Positions 52,755 to 62,900 of a stretch of DNA of 64,000 nucleotides are shown in pieces. The position numbers were made by a program, and so were the translations under genes. The first letter of the stretch is position 1. Each line of letters starts with the position of its first letter. Origin of the DNA: Anaeromyxobacter dehalogenans 2CP-1 (GTDB taxonomy: Bacteria > Myxococcota > Myxococcia > Myxococcales > Anaeromyxobacteraceae); assembly GCF_000022145.1 (NCBI RefSeq), contig NC_011891.1, positions 4,446,501 to 4,510,500 on the forward strand. The letters run 5' to 3'. Below the pieces are notes generated by a model, which saw only the letters and a list, made by a program, of their open reading frames with translations, had not been told where the DNA came from and did not search any database.

Positions 52755-55598
52755 CTACGGCACGAGCTGCACCACGTCGTGCGTGTCCTTGCCGAGGTCG
52801 GACGCGCGGGTGAAGAGCGGGACGGTGTCGTTGGAGAGCCAGAGCGGCAGCAGGTTGAGGTCGTTCCACTCGCCCGGGACCCCGCTCGCGCCGCCGGGCC
52901 ACGCCGACTCGGCCCGCTTCACCGCGCCGCGCGAGAGCTCGACCACCAGCCGGTTGGACGGGCCGCTCGAGAACATGAACGCGTTCGCGGACGCGGCGCG
53001 CGCGCCGTGCGAGGACGCGTCCACCACGCCGAAGCCGCCGTCGGTGGGGATGCCGGGGAGCCCGGGGAGCGGCGCCGGGAACGCGCCGAACGCGGTCGGC
53101 ACGCTGAACGGCCCGCCCATCGGGTGCGCGAAGACGATCCGGTGGAGCTTGCCCCAGCGCCAGTCCTCCGGGTTGGTCGAGCCGCCGAACGCGGCGGCGA
53201 AGTCCGGGCCGGAGAGGAGCGCCAGCGCGTCGGCGAGGCTCTTCAGGAGCACGAGATCGCGCCGGTCGGCCGGGCTCGCCTCGAGGCCCGGTACCGCGAA
53301 GAAGTCGATCCCGGAGGCGCCGACGCCCTGCTGCGCGTCGAAGCGGTCGAGCAGGTTGCGGAGCGCGGTCATGGCCTGCTGGCTGGGCGGGAGCGGCATC
53401 GTGCCGAGCTTCGAGTCGATGACGTTGCGGATCGCCTGGCCGCGCCAGGTCGAGTAGATGGTGGCGGCGACGCTCGCGTCCACCTCGGCCTGCGGGGGCG
53501 GCGAGAGCTTCCCGGGCGGATCGTCGGAGTCCCAGCCCTCCGGGATCCCGGTGGGCGTCGAGCCGTCCCAGGCGGCGAGCCGGGCCACCGCGTCCGCGAC
53601 CGCGGCGTCGGCGCCCAGCGCCGCGAGCGGCGCCGGCGCGCCCTCGCGCCGCGCGTGCTCCAGCGCCGCGGTGAGGTACGGCACCAGCACCTCCGCGTCG
53701 AGCAGCGTCACGTCGGCCTGGATGGACTGCATCTGCTCGAACGTCATCTTCCCCGCGGCGAGCACGTCCTTCACGCGCCGGGTGATGCGGCCGGCGCGGA
53801 ACCCGGCGTCGAAGCCGGGCGCGAGGTAGTAGATGCCGCCGCCCGGGCGCAGCTTCGTGAGCGGCGCGTTCTCGAGCGTCAGGCCGGCGGGGTCGTTGTT
53901 CGCGTTGACGGCGAAGCCGGCGGGCGGGTTGACGACGTGCGGGAGCTCCTCGAGCGGCACCACCTCGTACGGCAGCACCTGGAGCGGCTGCGGGTGCTGC
54001 ACCGGCAGCCACTCGTTGCCGCCGGTGCCGTCGCGGATGAAGAACGGCGGCAGGCCGTCCACGGTCCCCTGCTGCAGGTCCTCGCGCACCGGCACGGCGG
54101 AGTGGGTGAAGTAGGCGATGTTGCCGGCGTCGTCGGCGTAGCAGAAGTTCTGCGACCCGACGTCGAAGTGGCGCATGGCGGTGACGAAGTCGTCGATCCC
54201 GGTCGCCAGGTCGTAGCCGAGGAACGCGTCCAGCTCGCGCGTGCCGGAGAAGCCGGTGTACTGGACCGAGAGCGCCACGCCGGTGGTCGGGTCGAGCTGG
54301 ATGATGGGGCCCTGGTTGCGCCGCGGCACCACCAGCGTGGCGGCGGGGATGCCGTTGCCGGGCGGCACCGGGACGAGGTCGTTCATCGCCGCATCGCCGA
54401 TCACGTTCGCGAGGTACGCCTCGGGGTACGGGATCACCGGCTCGAGCGCGCCCTGGTACACGGTGGCGAGCCCGCTCGGCGACGTCGGATCGGGCACCAC
54501 CTGCTCCTGGAAGACGTCGGTCACGTCGAACGGGTCCACGGTCGCGCCCCAGGCCAGGTGGCGGTTGTGCCCGACCACCACCGACGGCACGCCGGCGAAG
54601 CTGTTGCCGATGACGTCGAACGGACCGGCCTGCAGGTGCACCGGATAGAAGGTGGACGGCGCGCCGAGCGCGAGGTGCGGGTCGCTCGCGAGCATGGGGC
54701 TGCCGCCGGCGGTGTACGCGCCCGCGATCACCCACTGGTTGGAGCCGTCGCGCTCCTCGCGATCGGTGAGCCGGCTCAGGAACGCGTCGCCCTTCACCCG
54801 GCCGAGGAACTCGGCCGCGAGCGCGACGGCGCGCGGGTGCAGCCGTTCCGTGCTCGGCGCGGCGGCCCGGGCCGTCGCCGCGGCGGCGGGCGAGGGCGCG
54901 AGCGCGTCCGGCACGGTGGAGGCGGAGTCGAACGGCGCCGAGCGCCACAGGTCCTCGAAGAACAGCGCCGCGCCGTCGAAGCCCAGGGCGGCCCCGGCCT
55001 GCTGGTAGGTCGCGAGCGCCACGGTCCGCTCGACGTCGTCCACGTCGAACGAGAGGCCGAACGCGATGAGCTTGGCGGCGAGCAGCGAGTCCTGCACGGT
55101 CCAGGGCTCGAAGGTGGTGAGCTCGAGCGCGGCGTACTCGGGCGGCAAGGGGTGCGTCTCCGCCCAGGCGTTCACGCCGTCCGCGTACGCCTCCAGCGCG
55201 GCCACGGCGCGCGTCGAGAGGAGCGGCAGGCTGCGCGCCGCGGCCCGCGCCAGGCCGAACGTGCGGAGCTGCACGTCGCCGGGGAGCGCGCCGGGCCCGA
55301 GCAGCTCGGCGAGCCGGCCGGCGGCGCGGCGGCGGGTGACGTCCATCTGGAAGAGGCGATCCTGCGCGTGCACCCAGCCCTGCAGCAGGAACAGGTCGTG
55401 CTCGTCGGCGGCGCGCAGGTGCGCGATGCCGGCGCCGTCGCGCGTGATCGTCGCGGCGCCGTGCAGCCCGGGCAGCCGCCCCGGCGCGGTGCCGCCGCGG
55501 GCGGCGGAGGCGGCCGACGCGGTCGGTGTGGAGGACGAGGAGCAGGACGTGAGCCCTGCGAGGACGGCGAGCGAGGCGGCGACGAGGGCGGCGCGCAT
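52755..55598 (-). CDS. Penicillin acylase-family (Ntn-hydrolase) lipoprotein
   Basis: 947 residues. Lipoprotein signal MRAALVAASLAVLAGLTSC with the cysteine in the LTSC box. The alpha-subunit-like part starts ATITRDGAGIAHLRAADEHDL; processing would expose the nucleophile Ser in DGSNQWVIAG, with GGSPMLASDPHLALGAPSTFYPVHLQAG after it, the classic beta-subunit start. Members cleave amides such as acyl-homoserine lactones or beta-lactam side chains; substrate unknown. The long spacer before the Ser is normal. The stop directly abuts that of the receiver gene (convergent). Confidence 0.92.
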   Translation of the reverse strand: MRAALVAASLAVLAGLTSCSSSSTPTASAASAARGGTAPGRLPGLHGAATITRDGAGIAHLRAADEHDLFLLQGWVHAQDRLFQMDVTRRRAAGRLAELLGPGALPGDVQLRTFGLARAAARSLPLLSTRAVAALEAYADGVNAWAETHPLPPEYAALELTTFEPWTVQDSLLAAKLIAFGLSFDVDDVERTVALATYQQAGAALGFDGAALFFEDLWRSAPFDSASTVPDALAPSPAAAATARAAAPSTERLHPRAVALAAEFLGRVKGDAFLSRLTDREERDGSNQWVIAGAYTAGGSPMLASDPHLALGAPSTFYPVHLQAGPFDVIGNSFAGVPSVVVGHNRHLAWGATVDPFDVTDVFQEQVVPDPTSPSGLATVYQGALEPVIPYPEAYLANVIGDAAMNDLVPVPPGNGIPAATLVVPRRNQGPIIQLDPTTGVALSVQYTGFSGTRELDAFLGYDLATGIDDFVTAMRHFDVGSQNFCYADDAGNIAYFTHSAVPVREDLQQGTVDGLPPFFIRDGTGGNEWLPVQHPQPLQVLPYEVVPLEELPHVVNPPAGFAVNANNDPAGLTLENAPLTKLRPGGGIYYLAPGFDAGFRAGRITRRVKDVLAAGKMTFEQMQSIQADVTLLDAEVLVPYLTAALEHARREGAPAPLAALGADAAVADAVARLAAWDGSTPTGIPEGWDSDDPPGKLSPPPQAEVDASVAATIYSTWRGQAIRNVIDSKLGTMPLPPSQQAMTALRNLLDRFDAQQGVGASGIDFFAVPGLEASPADRRDLVLLKSLADALALLSGPDFAAAFGGSTNPEDWRWGKLHRIVFAHPMGGPFSVPTAFGAFPAPLPGLPGIPTDGGFGVVDASSHGARAASANAFMFSSGPSNRLVVELSRGAVKRAESAWPGGASGVPGEWNDLNLLPLWLSNDTVPLFTRASDLGKDTHDVVQLVP

Positions 55599-55814
55599 GC
55601 GGGCTCCGGTGTGGGCCTGAGGGTCACACCGATGTCGCGCCTTGGACCCACATGGTCAACGTCGCCGCAGGGGTGGCCACACCAAGGCCGGGGCGTTCGC
55701 GGACATCCGGTGTGGCGGCCGGCCGGCCACGCCCCGGAGCCGTTCCCGCCTGCGGGCGAGGAGGCAGGAGGTCCGCCTGGCCGCGGCCGGCGATCACCTC
55801 CCCTGCTCACGGTG

Positions 55815-55854
55815 AGAAGAAGGCCCGGGGCGGTCCGTGCCGCCGCCCCGGGCC
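55815..55854 (-). terminator. Rho-independent terminator of the outer-membrane protein gene
   Basis: On the minus strand, GGCCCGGGGCGG (55843-55854) pairs with CCGCCCCGGGCC (55822-55833), a 12-bp stem with a 9-base loop, followed by TTCTTCTCACC. It starts 9 bp after the stop codon at 55863. Confidence 0.75.
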
Positions 55855-55862
55855 CGTGCCGC

Positions 55863-57095
55863 CTAGAACCGGTGCGCGACGCCCACGTCGAGCGTCCACG
55901 CGGTGAACGTGGTCTCGTACGCGGCGATCCCCTGCGCGAGGTTCGACCCGGCCTGCTTGCCCTCGGGCGCGTAGGTCCCGCCCACGCTCACCGAGGTGCG
56001 GCCGAGCTCGAGGCCCACGCCCGCCGTGACGTGGTGCTCGAGCACCGCCGGGAACGCCAGGTTCTCGAGCGCGCGGTCCGCGTTGAGCGGGCTCTTGCCG
56101 TAGTCGTAGCCGGCGCGGAGCTTCAGCCAGCTCGCCGCGGCGTACTCGGCGCCGACCTTCAGCACCCACTGATCCGACCAGTCGAGGTCGAGCTGCATCC
56201 CGCCGGTGAGCGCCGGGTCGGTCTGGAGGCGCGGCTGGTTGCGGCCGTTGGTCTGCGACCAGCGGATCCACTGCACGTCGGCGGCGACGGCCAGCCCGGT
56301 CACCGGCCGCAGGCCCACGCCGAACGTCAGGAGGTCGGGCTGATCGAGCTCCAGCTTCTCCACGCCGGGGCCCACGTTCGCGGTCGCGCCGGTGGCCGGG
56401 TCCACCACGATGGTGTGCGCCGGGACCTCGTACTCGAAGTCCTGGAACCAGCCGCGGCTCTCGTAAGCGACGCCGGCGGTGAGCCACCCGACGGGCCGCC
56501 AGGTGGCGCCGACGGTGAACCCGCCGCCGTACGAGATGGCGCCGTCGCGCGGCTGCAGCCCGAGCCCGCCGCCGGCGGAGTACTCGAGCGTCGCGTACAT
56601 GATGTTGGCGGTCACGCCCAGCGAGAGCTCGGGCGTCACGCGGTACGACACGCCGGGCGCGAGCCGGAGCTGGGAGTACGACGTGTACAGGCGGCCGCCC
56701 AGCAGGTCCTGCGGGTAGTCCACGCCGAGGCCGGCGATGCCGTAGCCCCCGAGGCCGAAGGTGAGCCGGTCGCCGAGCGGGACCACCAGGCCGAAGCCGG
56801 GGATGAGCGTGGGGCGGCGCGAGGAGGTCTGCTCCTGCCCGGAGGCGGCGCCGACCGCGCGGTAGCGCACGTCCGCGTCGAGGATGGTGATCCCGAAGTC
56901 CACCCGGCCGTCCACCAGCGACAGGCCCGCCGGGTTCGTGATCACGGTGGCCGAGTCGAGCGGGAGGCCCACCGAGGCGCCGCCCATCGCGCTCTGCACC
57001 GGCCCGAAGCCGATCATGCGCATGCCGTTCACCGCCCCTGCCTGCGACGCCCACAGCGCGAGCGCCGCGGCGACGATCCACCTCTTGCCGGTCAT
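55863..57095 (-). CDS. FadL/OmpP1-family outer-membrane transport protein
   Basis: 410 residues from ATG at 57095 with GGGAGAG ahead. A Sec signal peptide (MTGKRWIVAAALALWASQAGA) precedes NGMRMIGFGPVQSAMGGASV and DSATVITNPAGLSLVDGRV, the N-terminal plug region typical of FadL/OmpP1/TodX proteins; the rest is amphipathic beta strands ending LDVGVAHRF with terminal phenylalanine. Takes up hydrophobic compounds (fatty acids or aromatics) across the outer membrane. Confidence 0.9.
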   Translation of the reverse strand: MTGKRWIVAAALALWASQAGAVNGMRMIGFGPVQSAMGGASVGLPLDSATVITNPAGLSLVDGRVDFGITILDADVRYRAVGAASGQEQTSSRRPTLIPGFGLVVPLGDRLTFGLGGYGIAGLGVDYPQDLLGGRLYTSYSQLRLAPGVSYRVTPELSLGVTANIMYATLEYSAGGGLGLQPRDGAISYGGGFTVGATWRPVGWLTAGVAYESRGWFQDFEYEVPAHTIVVDPATGATANVGPGVEKLELDQPDLLTFGVGLRPVTGLAVAADVQWIRWSQTNGRNQPRLQTDPALTGGMQLDLDWSDQWVLKVGAEYAAASWLKLRAGYDYGKSPLNADRALENLAFPAVLEHHVTAGVGLELGRTSVSVGGTYAPEGKQAGSNLAQGIAAYETTFTAWTLDVGVAHRF

Positions 57096-57630
57096 CGTTG
57101 ACTCTCCCTGGTTGGTCGAACCCCGGGCGCGCCCCTGCGGGGAACGTGCCGACCCTCCTGGTGGGACCGGAGGGTCCGCACTCCGGGTCACCGTGACCTT
57201 GCCCCGGGCCGGTCCCGGGTTCGCGCAGGGTGCGTGTCACCCAGCGTAAACGACCGTCACTGGGGGTCTTTCCGGTCCGCGGTGACTCCCCGGCTTCCGG
57301 GTGACGGCGCCGCGGACCCAGGGTCAACCGCGAGGACCCCCGAAATCGGGATGCTCCGATGTGCCGCGAGGTCGCCTCGCCTCCGCGCGGCTCGCACAGG
57401 CCGCCGCGGGGCGAGGACCCGCGCGAGGTGCCCTGCGCGCAGCCGCGCCGGCGGGGGACGTGCGCCGGTGATCCGGGTCAAGCAACGCGCCGGCGACGTG
57501 CCCGCCGCGCGGGCATGCCGCGTCCCACGGGTCGGGGGCGCGCCGATTGCACCCGGCGTCACCTGAACGGTCGGTCCGAGTCGTCCGGCGCCGCCGCCCC
57601 CGCGCGGCGCAGAGGGTGGGAGATCATCAG
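57096..57630. other. Intergenic stretch between divergent genes
   Basis: About 535 bp between the FadL-type and chemoreceptor genes. Contains the palindrome at 57186-57198 and probably both promoters; no gene supported. An open frame at 57547 runs into the chemoreceptor in frame but lacks a start signal. Confidence 0.5.
57186..57198. promoter_or_regulatory. Palindrome upstream of the FadL-type gene, possible operator
   Basis: GGTCAC-C-GTGACC, a perfect 6-bp inverted repeat around one base, 91 bp before the ATG at 57095. Could bind a TetR/GntR-like regulator of the uptake gene; no regulator gene is adjacent. Confidence 0.4.
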
Positions 57631-59286
57631 ATGTCGACACTTCGCAACGCGAAGATCGCCACGCGCCTCACGGCGAGCTTCAGCCTGTACATGGTCATCG
57701 CGGTCTTCGTGGCGGTCGCGCTGCTGTACGCCCTCGCCCGGGTGACCGATCGCGTGGCGGCGGTCTCGGCCGCCGCGCTCGATCGCGACGTCCTCGCCCA
57801 GCGCGCCGCGCTCGCCACCGGTGACGCCGGCGGCCTGCTCGCGGAGGCGACCGCGGCCCCCGACGACGCGCGCCGGGCGGCGCCGCTCTCGCACCTCGAC
57901 CGCCTCCTCGACGAGGACGCGGCCGCGGCGCGCGCGCTCGGGGCGATGTCGCTCGACGCGGAGGAGCGCGGGCTGCTCGGCCAGGCGGAGGCCGCCGGCG
58001 CCCGGCTCCGGGACGCGGCGACGCGCGCCCGGCGCTCGCTGGGCCAGCCGGACGACCCGGTGCGCGCGACCGACCTGCAGCAGGTGATCTCGGCGCGCGC
58101 GGACCTGCAGGGCGCCTGGCAGCGCCTGGCGGGGCTCGAGACCGAGCGCGTGCGGGAGGCGGCCGCCGCCGCCCAGGCCGACGCGGCCGTGGTGCGGCTC
58201 TGGATCTACGCGGGCCTGACGCTCGCCGGCACGCTCGTGATCCTCGCGAGCGTGACGCTCACCCGCAGCATCACCGTCCCGCTGCGCGCGACGGTGGTCC
58301 ACGCCGAGCGCATCGCGCGCGGCGACCTGCGCGAGGAGGTCGAGGTGACCGGCCGCGACGAGATCGGTCAGCTCGAGCAGGCGATGCAGGCCATGACCGA
58401 GAAGCTGGCCGAGGTCATCGGCGAGGTGCGCGGGAGCACCGACGCGCTCACCTCGGCCTCGCAGCAGCTCTCCGCCACGGCGCAGAACGTGTCGCAGGGC
58501 ACCGGCGAGCAGGCCGCGTCGGTGGAGGAGACCACCTCCTCGCTGGAGGAGATGAGCGCGTCGATCACGCAGAACGCCGAGAACAGCCGGCAGACCGAGA
58601 CGATGGCCCTGGAGGGCGCCCGCAACGCGCAGGAGAGCGGCGAGGCGGTGCAGCGCAGCGTGGAGGCGATGCGCACCATCGCCGAGAAGATCTCCATCAT
58701 CGAGGAGATCGCCTACCAGACGAACCTGCTCGCGCTGAACGCGGCCATCGAGGCGGCGCGCGCCGGCGAGCACGGTCGCGGGTTCGCGGTGGTCGCCACC
58801 GAGGTCCGCAAGCTGGCGGAGCGGGCGCAGAAGTCCGCCGGGGAGATCGGCGCGCTGGCCGGCTCGTCGGTGGAGGTCGCCGAGCGCTCCGGCGCGCTCA
58901 TCGCCGAGCTGGTGCCGGCCATCCGCAAGACCTCCGACCTGGTGCAGGAGGTGGCGGCGGCCTCGCGCGAGCAGTCCACCGGCGTCCGCCAGGTCACGAA
59001 GGCGATGGGCGTGGTGGACCAGGTCACGCAGCGGAACGCCTCCGCCGCCGAGGAGCTGTCGTCCACCGCCGAGGAGATGTCCTCGCAGGCCGAGGCGCTC
59101 CAGCAGCTGGTGGCGTTCTTCCGGGTGCGCGAGGCCCACGCCCCGGCCCGCCCGCGCCCGGCCCTGGCCGCGCCGCGGCTGCCGCCGCCCGCGCCGATGG
59201 CCGCCGCCGCGCGGGCCCCGGGTGCGCCGGGCCGGGCGAACGGCAAGCCGGATGGGACGGTGGAGAAGGAGTTCAGGCGCTTCTGA
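57631..59286 (+). CDS. Methyl-accepting chemotaxis protein
   Basis: 551 residues from ATG at 57631 (GGGTGGGAG ahead). Transmembrane helix 1 near 19-42 ([18 protein letters not shown]), a periplasmic domain of about 145 residues without recognised Cache/sensor fold, helix 2 ([18 protein letters not shown]), a HAMP domain ([22 protein letters not shown]) and the signalling domain with the hairpin tip [31 protein letters not shown]. Ends in a Pro/Ala-rich tail, then VEKEFRRF. The end overlaps that of the PPTase gene by 14 bp (convergent). Confidence 0.95.
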   Translation: MSTLRNAKIATRLTASFSLYMVIAVFVAVALLYALARVTDRVAAVSAAALDRDVLAQRAALATGDAGGLLAEATAAPDDARRAAPLSHLDRLLDEDAAAARALGAMSLDAEERGLLGQAEAAGARLRDAATRARRSLGQPDDPVRATDLQQVISARADLQGAWQRLAGLETERVREAAAAAQADAAVVRLWIYAGLTLAGTLVILASVTLTRSITVPLRATVVHAERIARGDLREEVEVTGRDEIGQLEQAMQAMTEKLAEVIGEVRGSTDALTSASQQLSATAQNVSQGTGEQAASVEETTSSLEEMSASITQNAENSRQTETMALEGARNAQESGEAVQRSVEAMRTIAEKISIIEEIAYQTNLLALNAAIEAARAGEHGRGFAVVATEVRKLAERAQKSAGEIGALAGSSVEVAERSGALIAELVPAIRKTSDLVQEVAAASREQSTGVRQVTKAMGVVDQVTQRNASAAEELSSTAEEMSSQAEALQQLVAFFRVREAHAPARPRPALAAPRLPPPAPMAAAARAPGAPGRANGKPDGTVEKEFRRF

Positions 59287-59992
59287 GCGGATCGACGGGC
59301 GCGTCCGAGGTCACCGCCACCAGCAGGTAGGGCCCGGCCGCCCCGATCCACGCCCGGAGCGCGGCGCGGACCGGGCCCTCCAGCGCCAGCGCGAACCGGC
59401 GCGCGCGCAGCCCGCCCAGCCGCTCCGGCGGCGCGGGCGGGCCGATGGAGAGGCGCACCGCGCGCAGCGGGACGGTGAGCCCGGTCCCGAGCCACTTCAC
59501 CACCGCCTCCTTCGCGCCGAACGCGGCGCACGCGGCGAAGCCGGCGCGCGGCTCGCCCAGCGCCCGCTCGAACGCGCGCAGCTCCTCCGGCCAGAACGCC
59601 TCGCGGCGGAACGCGCCGTCGAGCGCCTCCACCCGCACCAGGTCGAGCCCCACCGGCGCGCCGAACGCCGCCGCGGCCGCCACGCCCTCGGTGTGCGTGA
59701 TCGAGACGTACGCCGGGAGGCGCGCGCCGCGGGCGTCGAGCGCCACCGGCTGCGCCGTCCCGGCCCCGGCGTCGCGCAGCACCGCCGCGCACGCGCCCGG
59801 CGCCCGCAGCAGCCGGTCCACGGCGGCCCGCGCCGCGGCGCGCCCGGCCGCGAACTCGAACCGGCGCCGCGCGGTGGCCGCCGGCGGGAGCAGTGCGCGC
59901 TCCGCCGCGGGGAGCCCCGCCAGCGCCGCCTCCGCCCCGGCCACCGGGCGGAAGGCGATCACCGGCGCGCCGTCCCCCGCGGCCGCGGTCAT
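59273..59992 (-). CDS. 4'-phosphopantetheinyl transferase (Sfp-type)
   Basis: 239 residues, ATG at 59992 overlapping the stop of the PKS-like gene (ATGA). Family signatures: [20 protein letters not shown] (with the conserved His in SxSH/T), [10 protein letters not shown] with the metal-binding Asp, and [15 protein letters not shown] (KEAxxK). Transfers the phosphopantetheine arm of CoA to carrier proteins; coupling with the PKS-like gene makes it likely the dedicated activator of that pathway. Confidence 0.93.
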   Translation of the reverse strand: MTAAAGDGAPVIAFRPVAGAEAALAGLPAAERALLPPAATARRRFEFAAGRAAARAAVDRLLRAPGACAAVLRDAGAGTAQPVALDARGARLPAYVSITHTEGVAAAAAFGAPVGLDLVRVEALDGAFRREAFWPEELRAFERALGEPRAGFAACAAFGAKEAVVKWLGTGLTVPLRAVRLSIGPPAPPERLGGLRARRFALALEGPVRAALRAWIGAAGPYLLVAVTSDAPVDPLRSA

Positions 59993-62900
59993 GCGGCGAC
60001 CTCGACCGCGGCGATGCGGCGGAGCTCCAGCCCGGTCACCTCGAGCAGCTCCTCGCCGTCCTCGCCCGCGACCACGAGGTCGTAGAACACGCGCGGTGCG
60101 TCCTCCGCGGTCCGGCGCGCCTCGACCCGGGCCCGCTCGCCGGCGCGGAGCGCGCGCCCGGCGCGGAGCCGCTCGACGGCGATGGGCACGCACACCCACC
60201 CCTCGCCGTAGCCCTCCAGGCTGCCCGCCACCTGGAACGCGGCGTCGAGCAGCAGCGGGTCGACCCGGAACGCCGGCGCGCGCACGCCCGGGATCGCCGC
60301 GCGCAGGTCGGCCGGCTCCACCGTCGCCCGCGCCGCGCCGCCCAGCAGCTCCAGCCAGCGCACGCGGCAGAACAGCGGGCCGAGCTCCACCGGATCGCGA
60401 GACAGCCGGTAGAACGAGCGGGCCCGCACCAGCCCGTCGCTGTCCGGCAGCGCGTGCCGCGGCGAGGCCGGCGCCGCCGCCTCGAGGCGCACCACCGCGC
60501 GCGCGTGGACGCGCTCGTTCCCGGCGGGCAGCGCGATGGGCAGGCTCGAGACGAGCCGCACCGCGAGGACGCCGCCCTCCCCGGGCTCGACCACCGCGCG
60601 CACGTCGAGCGCGGCGCGCGCGAGCGCCACCGGCGCCTCGATGCGGAAGCCGGTCACCTCCGCGACGCGCTCGCCGGGCCGCCCCAGCGCCGCCGCCTCC
60701 GCGAGCAGCTCCAGCGCGAACGCGCCCGGGAGGATGGGCCGGCCGTCCACCCGGTGCTGCGCCAGGAACGGCGCGTCGGCCCGGAGCCGCGCCCGCGCCA
60801 CGAGGCCGCCGCCCGGACGCGGCTCGGCCGCGTCCACCAGCGGCGAGGCGCTGCGCACCAGCGGCACCCCGCCGTCGTCGAGCAGCGCCACCGGGCGCGC
60901 GCCGTCGGCGGACGCGCCCAGGAACGGCCAGGCGTGCAGCATGCGCTCGGAGGCGAGCAGCGTCTCCGGCGCGTCGCCCGAGCGCAGCTCGGAGACGAAC
61001 CAGTAGCGCCCCTCCTCGGGCGAGATGGAGGTGACGCCCATGGCGTCGAGCCCGGCGGCGATGTCCGGGTTCGAGGCCGCCCAGCCGATCTCGCGCCAGG
61101 CCGGCCAGTCGATGGTGACGCAGTGGACCGCCCGCCCGCGCCGCGCCATCCACGCCGGCAGCAGCGCGGCCACGAGCGCGTTCGCGCCGGCGTAGTCGGT
61201 CTGCCCGCGGTTGCCGAAGCGCGCCACCCCGGAGCCGAACGCCACCACCGCGCGGAGCGGGTCGGCGCGCGTCGCGTCGAGGAGATGCAGGAGGCCGGCC
61301 ACCTTGGAGTCGAGCACCCGCGCGACGTCCGCGGCGGTCTTGCCGGGCACGCTGGCGGACCGCTCCACCATGGCCCCGTGGCCCAGGACGGTGATGGGGC
61401 CGAGCCGTGCGCGGACGTCGTCGACCACCGCCCGCACCGAGGCCGGGTCGGTCACGTCGCACACCGCGTACTCGAGCGCGAGCCCCTCCTTGCGCGTGCG
61501 CTCCAGGTTGCGGTGCAGCTCGCGATCCCGCGCCAGCGCGTCCATCTCGCGCGCGAAGCGGACCGGGGTGAGCCCGGGCTCGCCGCGGCGGCGGACGATC
61601 TCGCGTCGCCGGAGCTCGGCGAAGGCGCGGTCGTCCAGGGCGAGGTGCGGGAGCGCCGGATCCGGGGGCGGCGTGCGGCCGGTGACGACCACCTTCGCCC
61701 CGAGCCGCGCGACGGCGCAGGCGCACTCGAACACCACGCCGCGCCCGCCGCCGGAGAAGAGGAGGACGTCGCCCGGGCCGATCTCGCGCCGCACCGGCGC
61801 CCCGGCGTCGAGCGCCGCCTGTCGCAGCGCCACCACCGTCCGGCGGCCGGCGGCGAAGCCCACCTGCACGCGCTCGTTCCCGTCCTCCAGCTCGGCGACG
61901 AGCGCGCGCGCCAGGTCGGCGGCGTCCACCGCTGGTGCGAAGTCGAGCGCCTTCACCAGCGCCCCTGGCACCTCCTGCTTCAGCGCCAGCGCGAGGCCGT
62001 GCTGGAACGCGCCCGAGGGATCCGCGGCCGGCGCGCCCAGGCCGAGCGTGCCGCCCAGCGAGGTCACGGCCACGTACGCGCCGGGCCGCGCCGGGGTGGA
62101 GGCGAGGAGCGCGTCGTAGATCCGGCGCACCAGCGCATAGGACGTCTCGGCGGCCGCGCGGGCCGCGCCGGCGATCGCGCCGCCGTCCAGGGAGAGGTCG
62201 AGCCGCGCCGGCGCGCCGAACGCGGTGAGGTCCACCAGCACCTCGGGCGCGCCGAGCGACGCGACCGCGGCGTCCACCGCCTCCGGGGTCGAGGACAGGG
62301 CCTCGGCGCCGCGGGACCGCAGCGCCTCCGCCACGACCTCCGCCGCGCCGCCGGCCGCGCCGACCACCAGCGCGCGCCGGCCCGCGAGCGGTAGGCGCGG
62401 GGACCGCGCCGGGAGCGCCACCGGCACGGCCTCGGGCACCAGCCGGTCGGCGGCGAGGCCGTCGCCGGGCGGGATCACCACGGGCCCCGCCGCGGCAGCG
62501 GAGGGCGCCGCCTCCTCCAGGATCACGTGGTGGTTCACCCCGGCCATGCCGAACGTGCTCACCGCCGCGCGGCGCGGGTGGCCGGCGACGGGCCAGGGGC
62601 GGGCCTCGGTGGCGAGCTCCGCCGGGATGGCCTCGAGGCGCAGCTCGGCGTCGAGATCGCGGGTGGCGTTGGAGGGCGGCAGCACGCGGCGGTGCAGCGC
62701 CAGGCAGGCGCGCACCAGCGCGATGAGCCCGGCCGCGCTGGTGGTGTGGCCGACCTGCGACTTGGAGGCGGAGAGCACGAGCGGGGTCGCGCGCGGCAGA
62801 CCGCCGTACACCGCGGCGTAGGTGGCGACCTCGGTGCGGTCGCCGAGGCGGGTGGCGGGGCCGTGCGACTCGAGCAGGTCCACCGTCTCGGGCCGCACCC

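Noticed and set aside
52779-57101. A 1440-codon frame on the plus strand
   Set aside because: Antisense shadow of the penicillin-acylase and FadL-type genes; composition is Arg/Glu/Val-rich with no domain.
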